DNA from: JAVBMJ01 sp031551275
GTDB taxonomy: Bacteria > Bacteroidota > Bacteroidia > Bacteroidales > Rikenellaceae
Direction: 5' to 3'
Length of the DNA stretch: 64,000 nt
Assembly (NCBI GenBank): GCA_031551275.1
Contig: JAVBNX010000014.1
Location: 124,001-188,000 of the forward strand
The position numbers and the translations under genes were made by a program. The notes under the pieces were generated by a model. That model searched no databases. It was given only the letters and a program-made list of their open reading frames with translations, and was not told the origin of the DNA. This document shows, piece after piece, positions 1-8,332 of this stretch (position 1 is its first letter; every line of letters begins with the position of its first letter).

Positions 1-99
1 AACCTTCAAACCCCGTTGGATGGCCTGCTCGGCGTAAGGGACCAACTTGCGAATGGGGGAAGCGGGGATATAGATCCCCTTTTGCGAAATCCTGGGCAT
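1..99 (-). CDS. PLP-dependent aminotransferase, class I/II (partial, 5' end only)
   Basis: Only the first 33 codons are in the window; the gene runs off the left edge. The N-terminus begins MPRISQKGIYIPASPIRKL and continues VPYAEQAIQRGLKV. This matches the start of the Bacteroidales fold-type I aspartate-aminotransferase-like family, whose members begin M-P-x-x-S-x-x-G-x-x-x-P-x-S-P-I-R-K-L. The family transfers amino groups between amino acids and 2-oxo acids using pyridoxal phosphate. The catalytic lysine lies outside the window, so substrate cannot be judged. A -7 element lies 44 bases upstream of the start codon on the same strand. The family call is by recognition of the N-terminus alone. 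Confidence 0.7.
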   Translation of the reverse strand, partial: MPRISQKGIYIPASPIRKLVPYAEQAIQRGLKV

Positions 100-142
100 A
101 ATCCTATAAGTGCATGATCTGTTGTCTCATCATGCCGCGCTG

Positions 143-150
143 CAAAAATA
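143..150 (-). promoter_or_regulatory. Bacteroidetes -7 element for the aminotransferase gene
   Basis: TATTTTTG on the minus strand matches the TAnnTTTG -7 consensus of Bacteroidetes housekeeping promoters. It lies 43 bases before the ATG. I see no clear -33 TTTG. Confidence 0.5.
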
Positions 151-268
151 ATCATTTTGTGCGGAAATAAAAAAAGGTACTGAAGAGGGTTACGGCAATA
201 TGTCATGTGTTGTTCACGTTAAATATGGAAAATGTAATATTAAATGGTATATTTTACTGGAATTTTAT

Positions 269-276
269 TACATTTG
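269..276 (+). promoter_or_regulatory. Bacteroidetes -7 element for the LruC lipoprotein gene
   Basis: TACATTTG matches TAnnTTTG and sits in an AT-rich stretch. A transcript from here would have a leader of about 75 bases before the start chosen at 355. In-frame ATG codons upstream of it (position 244) would not be transcribed. Confidence 0.55.
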
Positions 277-354
277 CGGCTGAAGTCCGTCATTATCGCA
301 GGATTACAACAGACGTTCATTGAGAAACTCAACCAACTCGCTGATATGCAACGT

Positions 355-2499
355 ATGAAAACTCACCCCCTATGCATTGTTGCCCTCACCGCAGCAATGC
401 TGATGTCCGGTTGTTTGAAACATCCCGACAACTCCCGGTTCGTTGACCGGGGGACTCTTTTCGATTTTGCCACGACACAAACCTGCGCCATCCATGTGGA
501 CTACTGTTTGGAAGGATTCGACGCGGGTATCCTGTTCGAGGTCTACGCGGAGAACCCCTACGCGGAGGTTACCCAGGACGAAGGCACCCTGCCCGTCAAG
601 CGCGACGACCTGACCCCCGTATTCAAGGGGTTCACCTCGGAAAAGGGCGTGTTCGACGGCTTTATGTCGATCCCCACCTGGGCTTCCAGCGTATGGATCG
701 TCACCGACTACCCCGTTTCGCACCCGTGCGTCGAGGTAAGCGCGAACGGAGCGGTCAACTTCAACCTCAACGCCTACGTGGCCGGCAACATCGCCGGGAC
801 CAAGGCCGGGACCAAAGCCCTGACCAAGGCCGGCTACACCCTGCCCGCGAACTTTTATGTGCTCAACGACTGGAACACGCAGGGCGTGCCCCAGAACCTG
901 CTCCACGAGGAGGTCCCCGCCGGGCTGCTGAGCGATATCCGCAAGGTGCTCATCAACGGCAACAAACTGCCCGGACGCGGCGAGGCGACCAACTACCTGG
1001 TGCCGGACAGCAAGGACGCGAATCCGTACTACCCCAACCAGAACATCGTGATCTCAGAGGATTGCGACGGCGCGGAGATCGAGTTCGTCTTTCTGGCTTC
1101 CGACGCGTCGCTGCTCAACTCGATGGCATATTACAGCTACCCGACCCCGAAAGCCGGGCAGTCCAAACCCGCCACAGCCGAGGATCCCTCGCTGCACAAG
1201 ACGATCATATTCCCCTACATGTCCGGCGCGGGCCATCCCCTCAAATCGGGCGACAAAATCAAGCTCAAATACTGGAACGCCGCAGCCAACGGCGGGGCGG
1301 GAGCCTATGAGGACCGGTTCCCCGCAGGGACCACCATCGGATTCTCGCTCATCCCCGACGGCTACGTGGCCAAGAACGGCAACATCGCCAAATCCTCCCG
1401 CGGGAACATGTGCTCGATCATCTACTCCGACGCCTCATGGAACGGACAGGGCTTCACGATCAACTACCCCTGGCAAAAGCAGCAGTCGGTGGCCCTGCAT
1501 ACCGACAAGTACGAACTGGTGGTCATCGGCTTCGAGGACCTGACCCGTTGCGTGACCTGGGGCTACCACGACCACGACTTCGACGACGCGATCTTCTACG
1601 TCAGGGTCAACCCCTTCGACGCGATCGATCCCGGCGACGACCACGAGGACGACGACCTGGATCCCGAAGATCCCCCCACGGATCCCGATTTCTACACCGT
1701 GGAGTACAAGGGTACCCTCGCCTTCGAGGACCTGTGGCCCTGGAAAGGGGACTACGACATGAACGACGTGGGGCTGACCTACCATTGCACGGTCACATTC
1801 AACCTCGACAACGAGGTGATCAAGCTCACCGACGTGTTCATCCCGGTACGCAAGGGCGCGGACTTCAACGACGGGTTCGGCTATGAACTGGGCGTCGAGC
1901 CCGGCGTGATCGACAAAGCGGAAAAGACCATCGTGCAACTCAACGGCGCCGGTCCCCACCCCTCGCTGAGCTACGACATATCGGGCAAAGGACTGGAGAC
2001 CGCCAACACCGAAAAGGCAAACATCCTGCTTTTCGACGACATCAAAAAAGTGGTCAAACAGGACGACGGCGAACAGATGGCCTACGTGAAGGAGCGCGTG
2101 CAGGTGCCCCTCTACAAGTACATCATCAACACCACATTTACCTCGCCGCAACAACTGACCAAGATCGGTTTCCCGCCCTACAACCCCTATACCGTGGTAA
2201 TCCACGCCAAACAGGCGGACATCCCCAAGGTGGACCCGCGCAACAGGGAGGTACACCTGCCCAACTTCCCGCCCACCATGCTGGCCAACCCCGCGTGGTT
2301 CGGGACCCAGGACGACTACTCCGACCCCTACCAGAACGTCTGGTACCTGTCGACGCAGAGCTTCCCCTTTGCGATCAACATTCCCACCCACAACTTCGAC
2401 TTCCCGCTGGAATCGGTAAGGATCGACAAGGTTTATCCCGACTTCGCCGTCTGGGCCGCATCCAAGGGTCTGGACAAAAAAGACTGGTATATCAAATAA
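355..2499 (+). CDS. LruC-domain (DUF4842-like) lipoprotein, probably surface exposed
   Basis: A 714-residue secreted protein. The start at 355 gives a proper type II signal peptide (lipobox LMSGC, Cys20); earlier in-frame ATGs at 244 and 346 only add non-signal residues. A Gly/Thr/Lys-Ala repeat (GTKAGTKALTKAG) lies near residue 145, and an acidic Asp/Glu/Pro linker lies at about 424-445. Right after it comes the hallmark FEDLWPWKGDYDMND (about 452-466), typical of LruC/DUF4842 domains, where the Asp-rich loop probably binds calcium. LruC proteins are outer-membrane lipoproteins first described in Leptospira and common in Bacteroidetes. Ligand and role are unknown. It stands alone, with its own promoter and a downstream hairpin. 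Confidence 0.8.
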   Translation: MKTHPLCIVALTAAMLMSGCLKHPDNSRFVDRGTLFDFATTQTCAIHVDYCLEGFDAGILFEVYAENPYAEVTQDEGTLPVKRDDLTPVFKGFTSEKGVFDGFMSIPTWASSVWIVTDYPVSHPCVEVSANGAVNFNLNAYVAGNIAGTKAGTKALTKAGYTLPANFYVLNDWNTQGVPQNLLHEEVPAGLLSDIRKVLINGNKLPGRGEATNYLVPDSKDANPYYPNQNIVISEDCDGAEIEFVFLASDASLLNSMAYYSYPTPKAGQSKPATAEDPSLHKTIIFPYMSGAGHPLKSGDKIKLKYWNAAANGGAGAYEDRFPAGTTIGFSLIPDGYVAKNGNIAKSSRGNMCSIIYSDASWNGQGFTINYPWQKQQSVALHTDKYELVVIGFEDLTRCVTWGYHDHDFDDAIFYVRVNPFDAIDPGDDHEDDDLDPEDPPTDPDFYTVEYKGTLAFEDLWPWKGDYDMNDVGLTYHCTVTFNLDNEVIKLTDVFIPVRKGADFNDGFGYELGVEPGVIDKAEKTIVQLNGAGPHPSLSYDISGKGLETANTEKANILLFDDIKKVVKQDDGEQMAYVKERVQVPLYKYIINTTFTSPQQLTKIGFPPYNPYTVVIHAKQADIPKVDPRNREVHLPNFPPTMLANPAWFGTQDDYSDPYQNVWYLSTQSFPFAINIPTHNFDFPLESVRIDKVYPDFAVWAASKGLDKKDWYIK

Positions 2500-2530
2500 A
2501 TAAGCCTTACAAGGCGGCGGTATTTCCCAC

Positions 2531-2566
2531 AAACGGGCGGCTCCAGAAAGGAACCGCCCGTTTCTG
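2531..2566 (+). terminator. Hairpin terminator after the LruC gene
   Basis: AAACGGGCGG (2531-2540) pairs perfectly with CCGCCCGTTT (2554-2563) across a 13-base loop. It sits between the convergent LruC and DUF6249-like genes and, being symmetric, could act in both directions. The T-run is short. Confidence 0.6.
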
Positions 2567-2584
2567 TTGAGTACCCGACCCGTA

Positions 2585-2980
2585 TCACTTCTTCTTACCC
2601 AGCACCTGCTCCAGGATAAAAGAGGTCAGCATGCCTATTCCGCCAAACAACAACACGGATGAGCCGATGACCAGGGCGACTATGTCATACTTGCCGATAA
2701 AAGTATCGATATTGGAGAAATCGGTATGAACCGAGATCAGAAAGCCGACAAACAATCCCGCCCCGAGGCCCAGCAACAGGCAGCTGAATTTGAGTGATTT
2801 GAATCTGCCTCCCCCTTCGTAGTTCACATCCAGGGAGGGCTGTTGAAGGCCGCCTTTGGAAAAATCCGTTTTTTCGATGATCATTATGCGCTCCTTGCGG
2901 CGGGCAAAGAGCTCGAAAAGTTTGTAAACACCATAGGTAATAATGGCCATGATGGCGGGGACCATGATAAAGTCGAGCAT
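2585..2980 (-). CDS. DUF6249-like small membrane protein
   Basis: 131 residues with three hydrophobic segments (about 4-21, 67-84 and 100-120). A charged loop after the first carries ARRKERIMI. The size and layout fit the DUF6249 family, which accompanies ECF sigma factor genes in Bacteroidales; that family name is from memory and moderately sure. The gene diverges from the ECF sigma factor. Its upstream region carries a TGTAAC-N16-CGTC promoter that mirrors the one before the sigma gene, so it is probably a member of that sigma factor's regulon. The biochemical role is unknown; a membrane stress sensor or sigma-pathway accessory is plausible. Confidence 0.6.
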   Translation of the reverse strand: MLDFIMVPAIMAIITYGVYKLFELFARRKERIMIIEKTDFSKGGLQQPSLDVNYEGGGRFKSLKFSCLLLGLGAGLFVGFLISVHTDFSNIDTFIGKYDIVALVIGSSVLLFGGIGMLTSFILEQVLGKKK

Positions 2981-3030
2981 GATTGAAAATTTTTAGCGTT
3001 TTTTAATGTTGGCTTTTCCGTTTGTCCCTT

Positions 3031-3058
3031 TTGACGGGCAGGCAGGTAAAAGGTTACA
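3031..3058 (-). promoter_or_regulatory. ECF sigma-type promoter reading into the DUF6249-like gene
   Basis: On the minus strand, TGTAAC (3058-3053) is followed after 16 bases by CGTCAA (3036-3031). The GTAAC/CGTC pair is the kind of -35/-10 used by ECF sigma factors. Spacing is identical to the plus-strand copy at 3090-3117. Confidence 0.65.
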
Positions 3059-3089
3059 CGAAATTCCAAAAAATATTTATAAAATTAGG

Positions 3090-3117
3090 TGTAACTTCGG
3101 CAGGCATACCGCGTCTA
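3090..3117 (+). promoter_or_regulatory. ECF sigma-type promoter reading into the sigma factor gene
   Basis: TGTAAC (3090-3095), 16 bases, CGTCTA (3112-3117). This suggests autoregulation of the sigma factor whose ATG is at 3147. The two -35 elements are separated by a 31-base, very AT-rich stretch shared by both promoters. Confidence 0.65.
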
Positions 3118-3146
3118 TAAGTCAAAAAGGTGCAGGTCAAGGATAC

Positions 3147-3680
3147 ATGGACGAAAAGCAGATCATCGAGGGCATACGCGCAAAAGGGGAGCAATACTTC
3201 CCGCTCGTGGTGGAGCGCTATGGAGGGGCGGTCTTTTCGACCATCGTGCGAATCGTCGGCAGCAGCCAGGACGCGGAGGAGCTGACGCAGGACGTTTTTA
3301 TGAAGGTCTTCGACAACATCCACCGCTACCGGGGCGAAAGTTCGTTGTCGACATGGATCTACCGCATCGCCTACAACCTGGCCGTTTCGAAGATCAGGCG
3401 TCCGAAAAAAGAGCTCCCTGCGAGCGACAAAGACGCGCTCTCCGGCATAGCCGAGCCTGCGGACGAGGCCCCGCCCGACCAACGCCTGCAACTGCTGGAA
3501 AAGGCGTTGCAGGAGTTACCCACGGACGAGGCGATGCTGGTCACGCTCTTTTACTACCGAGACAAAAGCGTCGCCGAACTCTCATCCATTACCGGCCTTA
3601 CCGAGGCCAATGTGAAAGTCAGACTGCACAGGATACGCAAAAAACTCTACATCTGCATCAGGGAAGATGAAACCGACTGA
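3147..3680 (+). CDS. ECF-family RNA polymerase sigma factor
   Basis: 177 residues. Sigma region 2 spans about residues 16-85, including DAEELTQDVFMKVF and the promoter-melting segment ending STWIYRIAYNLAVSKIRR. Sigma region 4 spans about 118-170 (LFYYRDKSVAELSSITGL plus a helix-turn-helix). The frame is open upstream to 3006, but the ATG at 3147 is the normal family N-terminus and lies 30 bases beyond the -10 element; earlier starts would lie in or before the promoter. It overlaps the next gene by 14 bases, so it is translationally coupled to a membrane partner, the usual sigma/anti-sigma arrangement. The signal it answers is not visible. Confidence 0.9.
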   Translation: MDEKQIIEGIRAKGEQYFPLVVERYGGAVFSTIVRIVGSSQDAEELTQDVFMKVFDNIHRYRGESSLSTWIYRIAYNLAVSKIRRPKKELPASDKDALSGIAEPADEAPPDQRLQLLEKALQELPTDEAMLVTLFYYRDKSVAELSSITGLTEANVKVRLHRIRKKLYICIREDETD

Positions 3681-4038
3681 AGAACATAAATACGAAGACC
3701 CCCGCCTGAAGGAGTTGTTCCAAGCGCTCCCCTCGGAAGAGATGCCTGAAAGGCTGCGTGCCGCTATCATCGAACGCGCCGCCGCGCGCCCCGGCGAGCG
3801 ACGCCGGCGCAGCGACGCGCTGGGCATGGTTTGGGCAGGAGTGGCGATGACCGGCATAGCGGGATGCACCATATTGCTGCTCCGCAATTCTGACATTAAA
3901 TTTACCCTGCCCGAAATCAAGGCCGGTCCCGCCACGCCCATATGGCTGGCCGCCGCCGCCGGGGCGCTAGCCCTGCTGGTTATCGACACGCTGCTGCGCC
4001 GCCGCATCCGCAACAAGGAGCACAAGGTGGATCTATAA
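3667..4038 (+). CDS. Putative membrane anti-sigma factor or sigma-operon membrane protein
   Basis: 123 residues, starting inside the 3' end of the sigma gene. The first 50 residues are charged and cytosolic-looking (EDPRLKELFQALPSEEMPE). Two transmembrane stretches follow at about 52-72 and 90-109, then a basic tail (RRRIRNKEHK). The position and topology suggest an anti-sigma factor with a short cytoplasmic sigma-binding domain. No zinc-binding HxxxCxxC anti-sigma motif is visible, so the role is inferred from context only. Confidence 0.6.
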   Translation: MKPTEEHKYEDPRLKELFQALPSEEMPERLRAAIIERAAARPGERRRRSDALGMVWAGVAMTGIAGCTILLLRNSDIKFTLPEIKAGPATPIWLAAAAGALALLVIDTLLRRRIRNKEHKVDL

Positions 4039-4143
4039 CCGGGTAAAACCAAGGACCGCCCGATTTTTTTATGGGCACGGAAGGGCACGGAGAACGATGT
4101 AGGCGCAAAATCGTTATCTTGCGCCCGGATAACAACGAGAAAG

Positions 4144-5496
4144 ATGAAAAAGGAGTACGTGATTTACAAACTTTCGGAATCGGTCAAGACCACTTCCCGG
4201 ATCGACCCCGAACTCTTCGTGAAATTCAACGTCAAGCGCGGGTTGCGCAACGAGGACCACTCCGGCGTGCTGGTGGGCTTGACGCGCATCGGCGACGTGG
4301 TGGGCTACGAAAGGCTGCCCGAGGGGGGCTTGCAGGCCATTCCCGGGAAACTCTACTACCGGGGGATAGACGTCGAGGAGCTCGTTAAGGGATTCAACGC
4401 CGAAAAGCGCTTCGGATTCGAAGAGACCGCCTTCCTGCTGCTGGCAGGCTACCTGCCCGACCGCGAGGAGCTCGAAGGGTTCAAGAACCTGCTGGGGCAC
4501 TACATGCCCCTGGAGCAGAAGACCAAGATGAACATCCTGGACCTCGAAGGGCAGAACATCATGAACATCCTGGCGCGGAGCGTGCTCGAGATGTACACCT
4601 ACGACGAGAATCCCGACGATACCTCGCGCGAAAACCTGATGCGCCAGTCGGTCGAGCTGATCGCGCGCTTCCCGACCATTATCGCGTACGCGTTCAATAT
4701 ACTGAGGCACAGCTTGATGGGGCGTTCGCTCCACATCCGCCACCCGAAAGAGGAACTCTCCATCGCGGAGAATTTCCTGTTCATGCTCAAGGGCAACGAC
4801 TACACCGAGCTCGACGCGAGGGTGCTGGACCTGGCGCTGATCCTCCACGCCGAGCACGGCGGGGGTAACAACTCGACCTTTACGGTGCGGGTAACCAGCT
4901 CCTCGGGGACGGACACCTACTCCTCGATCGCGGCGGCCATCGGCTCGCTCAAAGGCCCGTTGCACGGCGGGGCCAACCTGGCCGTGATGGAGATGTTCAA
5001 CCACCTCAAAGAGGAGATTACCGACTGGAAAGACGTCAAGGAGATCGACAACTACCTGGCCCGGATGCTCAAAAAAGAGGCGTACAACAAGACCGGGCTG
5101 ATCTACGGGATCGGCCACGCGGTCTACACGATCTCCGACCCCAGAGCCTTGCTGCTCAAAGAGATGGCGCGCGACCTGGCCAAAGAGAAGGGGCGGGCGA
5201 AGGAGTTCGCATTCCTGGAACTTCTGGAAGAGAGGGCCATCGAGAAATTCATGGAATTCAAGGGCAACAAGGTCGGCAAGCGGGTCTGCGCCAACGTGGA
5301 CTTCTACTCGGGCTTCGTGTACGAGATGATCGGGCTGCCCGTGGAGGTTTACACCGCGCTGTTCGCCATGAGCCGGATCACGGGCTGGACGGCCCACCGG
5401 ATCGAGGAGCTGAACTTCGACTCGCGCCGGATCATCCGCCCGGCCTACAAGAATGTGGCGCCCCAGGCGGAGTTCATTCCGATGAAGAAGCGGTAG
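4144..5496 (+). CDS. gltA: Citrate synthase (Bacteroidetes type, 450 aa)
   Basis: Condenses oxaloacetate with acetyl-CoA to citrate, feeding the oxidative branch to 2-oxoglutarate. The catalytic residues are recognisable: His in HAEHGGGN (about 234-237), His in GIGHAVY (about 322-327), and Asp in CANVDFYSGFVYEM (about 385). GPLHGGAN and the C-terminal MSRITGWTAHRIEE motif are also family marks. At 450 residues it is the longer Bacteroidetes variant with an N-terminal extension. A weak -7 like sequence (TATCTTGC) lies at 4115-4122. It is monocistronic and ends in a strong hairpin. A 2-methylcitrate synthase is possible but no prp genes are nearby. Confidence 0.9.
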   Translation: MKKEYVIYKLSESVKTTSRIDPELFVKFNVKRGLRNEDHSGVLVGLTRIGDVVGYERLPEGGLQAIPGKLYYRGIDVEELVKGFNAEKRFGFEETAFLLLAGYLPDREELEGFKNLLGHYMPLEQKTKMNILDLEGQNIMNILARSVLEMYTYDENPDDTSRENLMRQSVELIARFPTIIAYAFNILRHSLMGRSLHIRHPKEELSIAENFLFMLKGNDYTELDARVLDLALILHAEHGGGNNSTFTVRVTSSSGTDTYSSIAAAIGSLKGPLHGGANLAVMEMFNHLKEEITDWKDVKEIDNYLARMLKKEAYNKTGLIYGIGHAVYTISDPRALLLKEMARDLAKEKGRAKEFAFLELLEERAIEKFMEFKGNKVGKRVCANVDFYSGFVYEMIGLPVEVYTALFAMSRITGWTAHRIEELNFDSRRIIRPAYKNVAPQAEFIPMKKR

Positions 5497-5511
5497 ACCA
5501 ATATCTCAAAG

Positions 5512-5549
5512 CAAAGGCCGGCCGGGTAAATCCGACCGGCCTTTGTTTT
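5512..5549 (+). terminator. Intrinsic terminator after citrate synthase
   Basis: CAAAGGCCGG (5512-5521) pairs with CCGGCCTTTG (5536-5545), followed by TTTT. It overlaps the stop codon of the convergent barrel gene at 5548 and can serve both. Confidence 0.8.
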
Positions 5550-6093
5550 AGAACATGATCCCGAATTTTAAGGTAACCGAGTGCCGCTCGGGAGAAAGAT
5601 GATGGCCCTGAGAGGTGTATTTGAATTGATTGTAGGAGTACCCCAACGACACCTGGAACGGCCTGCCATTCATGCTGAACAAAGAGCCGAAACCCGCCTC
5701 CGCGATCGATCCTTTGCCGCTCCTGCTCAATAAGATCGGTACGCCCGCCCGGCCGTACATATAATAATTCAACGGCTTCACGTCCATTTTCCGGAAAAAA
5801 AACCGCAGATCACCGAATACGGGACAGTACACCATATCCGGCGCGTTGAAATACGAGATACCCGTCCCGACCCCCAACGACAGCCTTTTGAACAGGTAAA
5901 TGCCGCCCAATGCATTCACGTCTATGGTCGAGGGGTTATAGGAATCATCCAGGTCGTCGTCGACCGGATTATTCACATCTGCGACGCCATAAGAACCCGA
6001 TAACTCGGCCCCCGCCCAGAAACGCTGCTTATTTTGGCCGAACAATACGGCAGGCATAAGCAAAGCCACAAAAACAATAACGATTCTTTTCAT
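5548..6093 (-). CDS. Small outer-membrane beta-barrel protein
   Basis: 181 residues with a type I signal peptide (MKRIVIVFVALLMPAVLFGQ). Alternating hydrophobic strands then rich in Gly/Tyr follow, ending in KFGIMF, a C-terminal aromatic residue typical of Bam-assembled barrels. The start at 6093 was chosen because it begins the signal peptide; the frame is open to 6153. Codon use is more AT-rich than neighbouring metabolic genes. It resembles porin-family/OmpW-like proteins of unknown role. It is separate from the epimerase gene by a bidirectional hairpin. Confidence 0.75.
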   Translation of the reverse strand: MKRIVIVFVALLMPAVLFGQNKQRFWAGAELSGSYGVADVNNPVDDDLDDSYNPSTIDVNALGGIYLFKRLSLGVGTGISYFNAPDMVYCPVFGDLRFFFRKMDVKPLNYYMYGRAGVPILLSRSGKGSIAEAGFGSLFSMNGRPFQVSLGYSYNQFKYTSQGHHLSPERHSVTLKFGIMF

Positions 6094-6187
6094 CCTCACT
6101 TGATTTAATGGGTTGTGCCGTATTAGATGCAGGTCACTGCATTCATGTTGCACCGTGAGGATGCATATTTTAATATTACCTTAACAC

Positions 6188-6224
6188 AAAAGGGGCGGAC
6201 AGGAGTCTCCTGTCCGCCCCTTTT
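6188..6224 (-). terminator. Strong bidirectional terminator after the epimerase gene
   Basis: A perfect 17-base stem, AAAAGGGGCGGACAGGA (6188-6204) with TCCTGTCCGCCCCTTTT (6208-6224), around a 3-base loop GTC. It ends in U/A-tracts on both strands and lies 13 bases past the epimerase stop. Confidence 0.85.
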
Positions 6225-6236
6225 CAGAAATATCGA

Positions 6237-7310
6237 TCACTCCGCCGAGAAAGCGAACTCGATCGTGTGGCGGTAGGTTTCGCCCTTTTTGAGGGTTGCG
6301 GCGGGGAATTGCGGTTGGTTGGGGGCGTCGGGGTAGCCCTGGCACTCGATGGCTACGCCGCCGTTTTCGGGGTAGGTGCAGCCTCCCTTGCCCTTGCGGG
6401 GGGAGGTGGCCAGAAAGTTGCCCGAATAGATCTGCACGGCGGGTTGGGTGGAGCGGACTTTGAGTTTGCGCCCGGACGCGGGGTCGCAAAGCTCGGCCAC
6501 GTCCATCATCGCGGGGGCTTCTTGGGCCGGGGCGGCGGGTTGCCAGCCTTTGACCGTGAAGCAGTGGTCGTAGCCCTTGCCCAGAAGCAACGGTTCGTAC
6601 TGGGCGCGGATGTCGCGGCCGATGGGTTTGGCTTGCAGGAAATCCATCGGGGTTCCCGCCACGGGGGCGACCTCCCCGGTGGGGATCAGCCCAGAGTCGG
6701 TGGGCAGGAAGCCCTCGCAGTTGAGCTTCAAGGTCTGCTCCAGGATGGTGCCGCTGTCGTGTCCGGCCAGGTTGAAGTAGGTGTGGTTGGTCAGGTTGAG
6801 GAGCGTATCGTCGTCGCTGCGGGCGAAGTAGTTGATCTCCAAAACGCCGTCGTCCGAGAGGTCGTAGACGGTCTCCACGCCCACCTCGGCGGGGTAGCCC
6901 TCGTCGCCGTCGGGGCTGACCAGCGAGAAGACCACGCGGTCGGTCTCGACCCTGGCGTTCCAGAGTTTCTCCGCGAAGCCGTTCGGGCCTCCGTGCAAAT
7001 GGTTGGGGCCGTTGTTGCACGCCAGGGCGTACTCCTTGCCGTTGAGCGTGAAACAGCCTTTGGCGATCCGGTTGGCGAAGCGGCCCACCGTTTTGCCGTG
7101 GAAGGGGGCGTCGTAGCGGTAATCCTCCCAGTTGTCGTAGCCCAACACCACGTCGGCTATATGGCCGTCGCGGTCGGGGGTGCGAAGGGCGACCAGGGTG
7201 GCTCCCAGGTTGCACAGGACGGCCTCGGTGCCGTTTTTGGCGGTCATGGTGTAATAGACGACCGCCTCGCCCTCGGGCGTGAAGCCGGCCACGTTTTGGA
7301 TAATATCCAT
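6237..7310 (-). CDS. galM: Aldose 1-epimerase (mutarotase)
   Basis: 357 residues. Interconverts alpha and beta anomers of galactose/glucose. Family marks include GRFANRIAKGCF, HLHGGPNGFAEKLW, NHTYFNLAGH (catalytic His) and the late Glu in VAIECQGYPDAPN. The ATG at 7310 shares its A with the TGA of the upstream nucleotidyltransferase (TGATG), so the two are translationally coupled. An in-frame extension upstream to 7544 is inside that gene and is rejected. No signal peptide is seen. Pairing with a nucleotidyltransferase suggests sugar activation or salvage, which is inferred. Confidence 0.9.
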   Translation of the reverse strand: MDIIQNVAGFTPEGEAVVYYTMTAKNGTEAVLCNLGATLVALRTPDRDGHIADVVLGYDNWEDYRYDAPFHGKTVGRFANRIAKGCFTLNGKEYALACNNGPNHLHGGPNGFAEKLWNARVETDRVVFSLVSPDGDEGYPAEVGVETVYDLSDDGVLEINYFARSDDDTLLNLTNHTYFNLAGHDSGTILEQTLKLNCEGFLPTDSGLIPTGEVAPVAGTPMDFLQAKPIGRDIRAQYEPLLLGKGYDHCFTVKGWQPAAPAQEAPAMMDVAELCDPASGRKLKVRSTQPAVQIYSGNFLATSPRKGKGGCTYPENGGVAIECQGYPDAPNQPQFPAATLKKGETYRHTIEFAFSAE

Positions 7311-8218
7311 CACTCCCAGAGTTTTGCGGGATACTCTCCCTTGTCGATCAGGGCCTGGATGCTCTTTACCACGTCGGGGCGGTCTTCTTTGTACGTTACG
7401 CCGAACCAGCGGTCGTCGGTGGAGAGGACCTTCATCGTGGCGCCGCCGTTGCCGACCAACGTGTTGACCAGGGTCGGGATGTAGAACTCGGATTTGAGGT
7501 TGGACATGTTGTTCTTCAGGAAGTCGGTAAAGTACTCCTTGCACACCTTGAAGTAGTCGGGCGTGAAGCCGAACAGGTTCATCGAGACGGGGTCGTTGTC
7601 CTTCAGGTGGTGGGCCACGCCCTGCTCGTCATGGTAGGTAATCACGCCGTTCTCGCGGGCGATGGCGGTGCGCTCGACGATGGAGAGCAGGTTGCCCTGC
7701 TCGTCCACGGTGCAAACGCCCCTCGAAACGGTCCCGTTCTCGGAGAGGGTCTTGCCCACCGGGTAGCCCACCATGCAGTAGTGGCCGGTCCGGCCGGAGA
7801 GGGTGCGCAGGTAGTCGGCGATGGCCTGGTAGCCGTGGCGGCCGTAGAAATCGTCGGCGTTGATCACGGCGAAGGGCGTGTCGATTACCCCCTCGGCCAT
7901 CATGATGGCGTGGTTGGTGCCCCAGGGTTTAACCCTGTCGGCGGGGACGGTGAAAGGGGCGGGGATATTTTCAAGCTCCTGGTAGACGAAATCGATTTTG
8001 ACCTTCCCGCCGAAGCGCTCAGGGGTAAAGACGGCCTTGAAATCGGCCTCGAAGCTGTGGCGGATCACGAAGACCACCCGGTCGAAGCCCGCGCGGATCG
8101 CGTCGTAGATCGAGTAGTCGATGATCGCTTCGTTGTTGGGGCCTACCCCGTCCATCTGTTTGAGAGAGCCGTAGCGCGAGCCCATACCGGCGGCGAGCAC
8201 CAATAGTGTCGGTTGCAT
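7310..8218 (-). CDS. Sugar-phosphate nucleotidyltransferase family protein
   Basis: 302 residues. The N-terminal VLAAGMGSRYGSLKQMDGVG (about 7-26) is the nucleotide-binding Gly-rich loop of NDP-sugar pyrophosphorylases, and NADDFYG (about 118) supplies the metal-binding Asp. This Bacteroidetes family starts with VLAAGMGSRYG and usually ends near 300 residues, as here. Likely it transfers a nucleotidyl group to a hexose 1-phosphate; the exact sugar is unknown. It is the first gene of a two-gene unit with the epimerase. The start at 8218 lies 25 bases beyond a -7 element. Confidence 0.8.
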   Translation of the reverse strand: MQPTLLVLAAGMGSRYGSLKQMDGVGPNNEAIIDYSIYDAIRAGFDRVVFVIRHSFEADFKAVFTPERFGGKVKIDFVYQELENIPAPFTVPADRVKPWGTNHAIMMAEGVIDTPFAVINADDFYGRHGYQAIADYLRTLSGRTGHYCMVGYPVGKTLSENGTVSRGVCTVDEQGNLLSIVERTAIARENGVITYHDEQGVAHHLKDNDPVSMNLFGFTPDYFKVCKEYFTDFLKNNMSNLKSEFYIPTLVNTLVGNGGATMKVLSTDDRWFGVTYKEDRPDVVKSIQALIDKGEYPAKLWE

Positions 8219-8243
8219 AATTGAGTACTTGTTTAGTGAACTG

Positions 8244-8251
8244 CAAAAATA
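8244..8251 (-). promoter_or_regulatory. -7 element for the nucleotidyltransferase-epimerase unit
   Basis: TATTTTTG on the minus strand fits TAnnTTTG and lies 25 bases upstream of the ATG. The diverging barrel gene's element is at 8306-8313. Confidence 0.55.
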
Positions 8252-8305
8252 GTTTTTTTTGAACTATTTTAAAACCCGGCCCGGCAATTCATGGAAATAA
8301 AGTAT

Positions 8306-8313
8306 TATATTTG
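8306..8313 (+). promoter_or_regulatory. -7 element for the 8333 barrel gene
   Basis: TATATTTG fits TAnnTTTG. It lies downstream of an in-frame ATG at 8291, which argues that translation starts at 8333. Confidence 0.6.
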
Positions 8314-8332
8314 GGTTACTAATCCATCCGGC

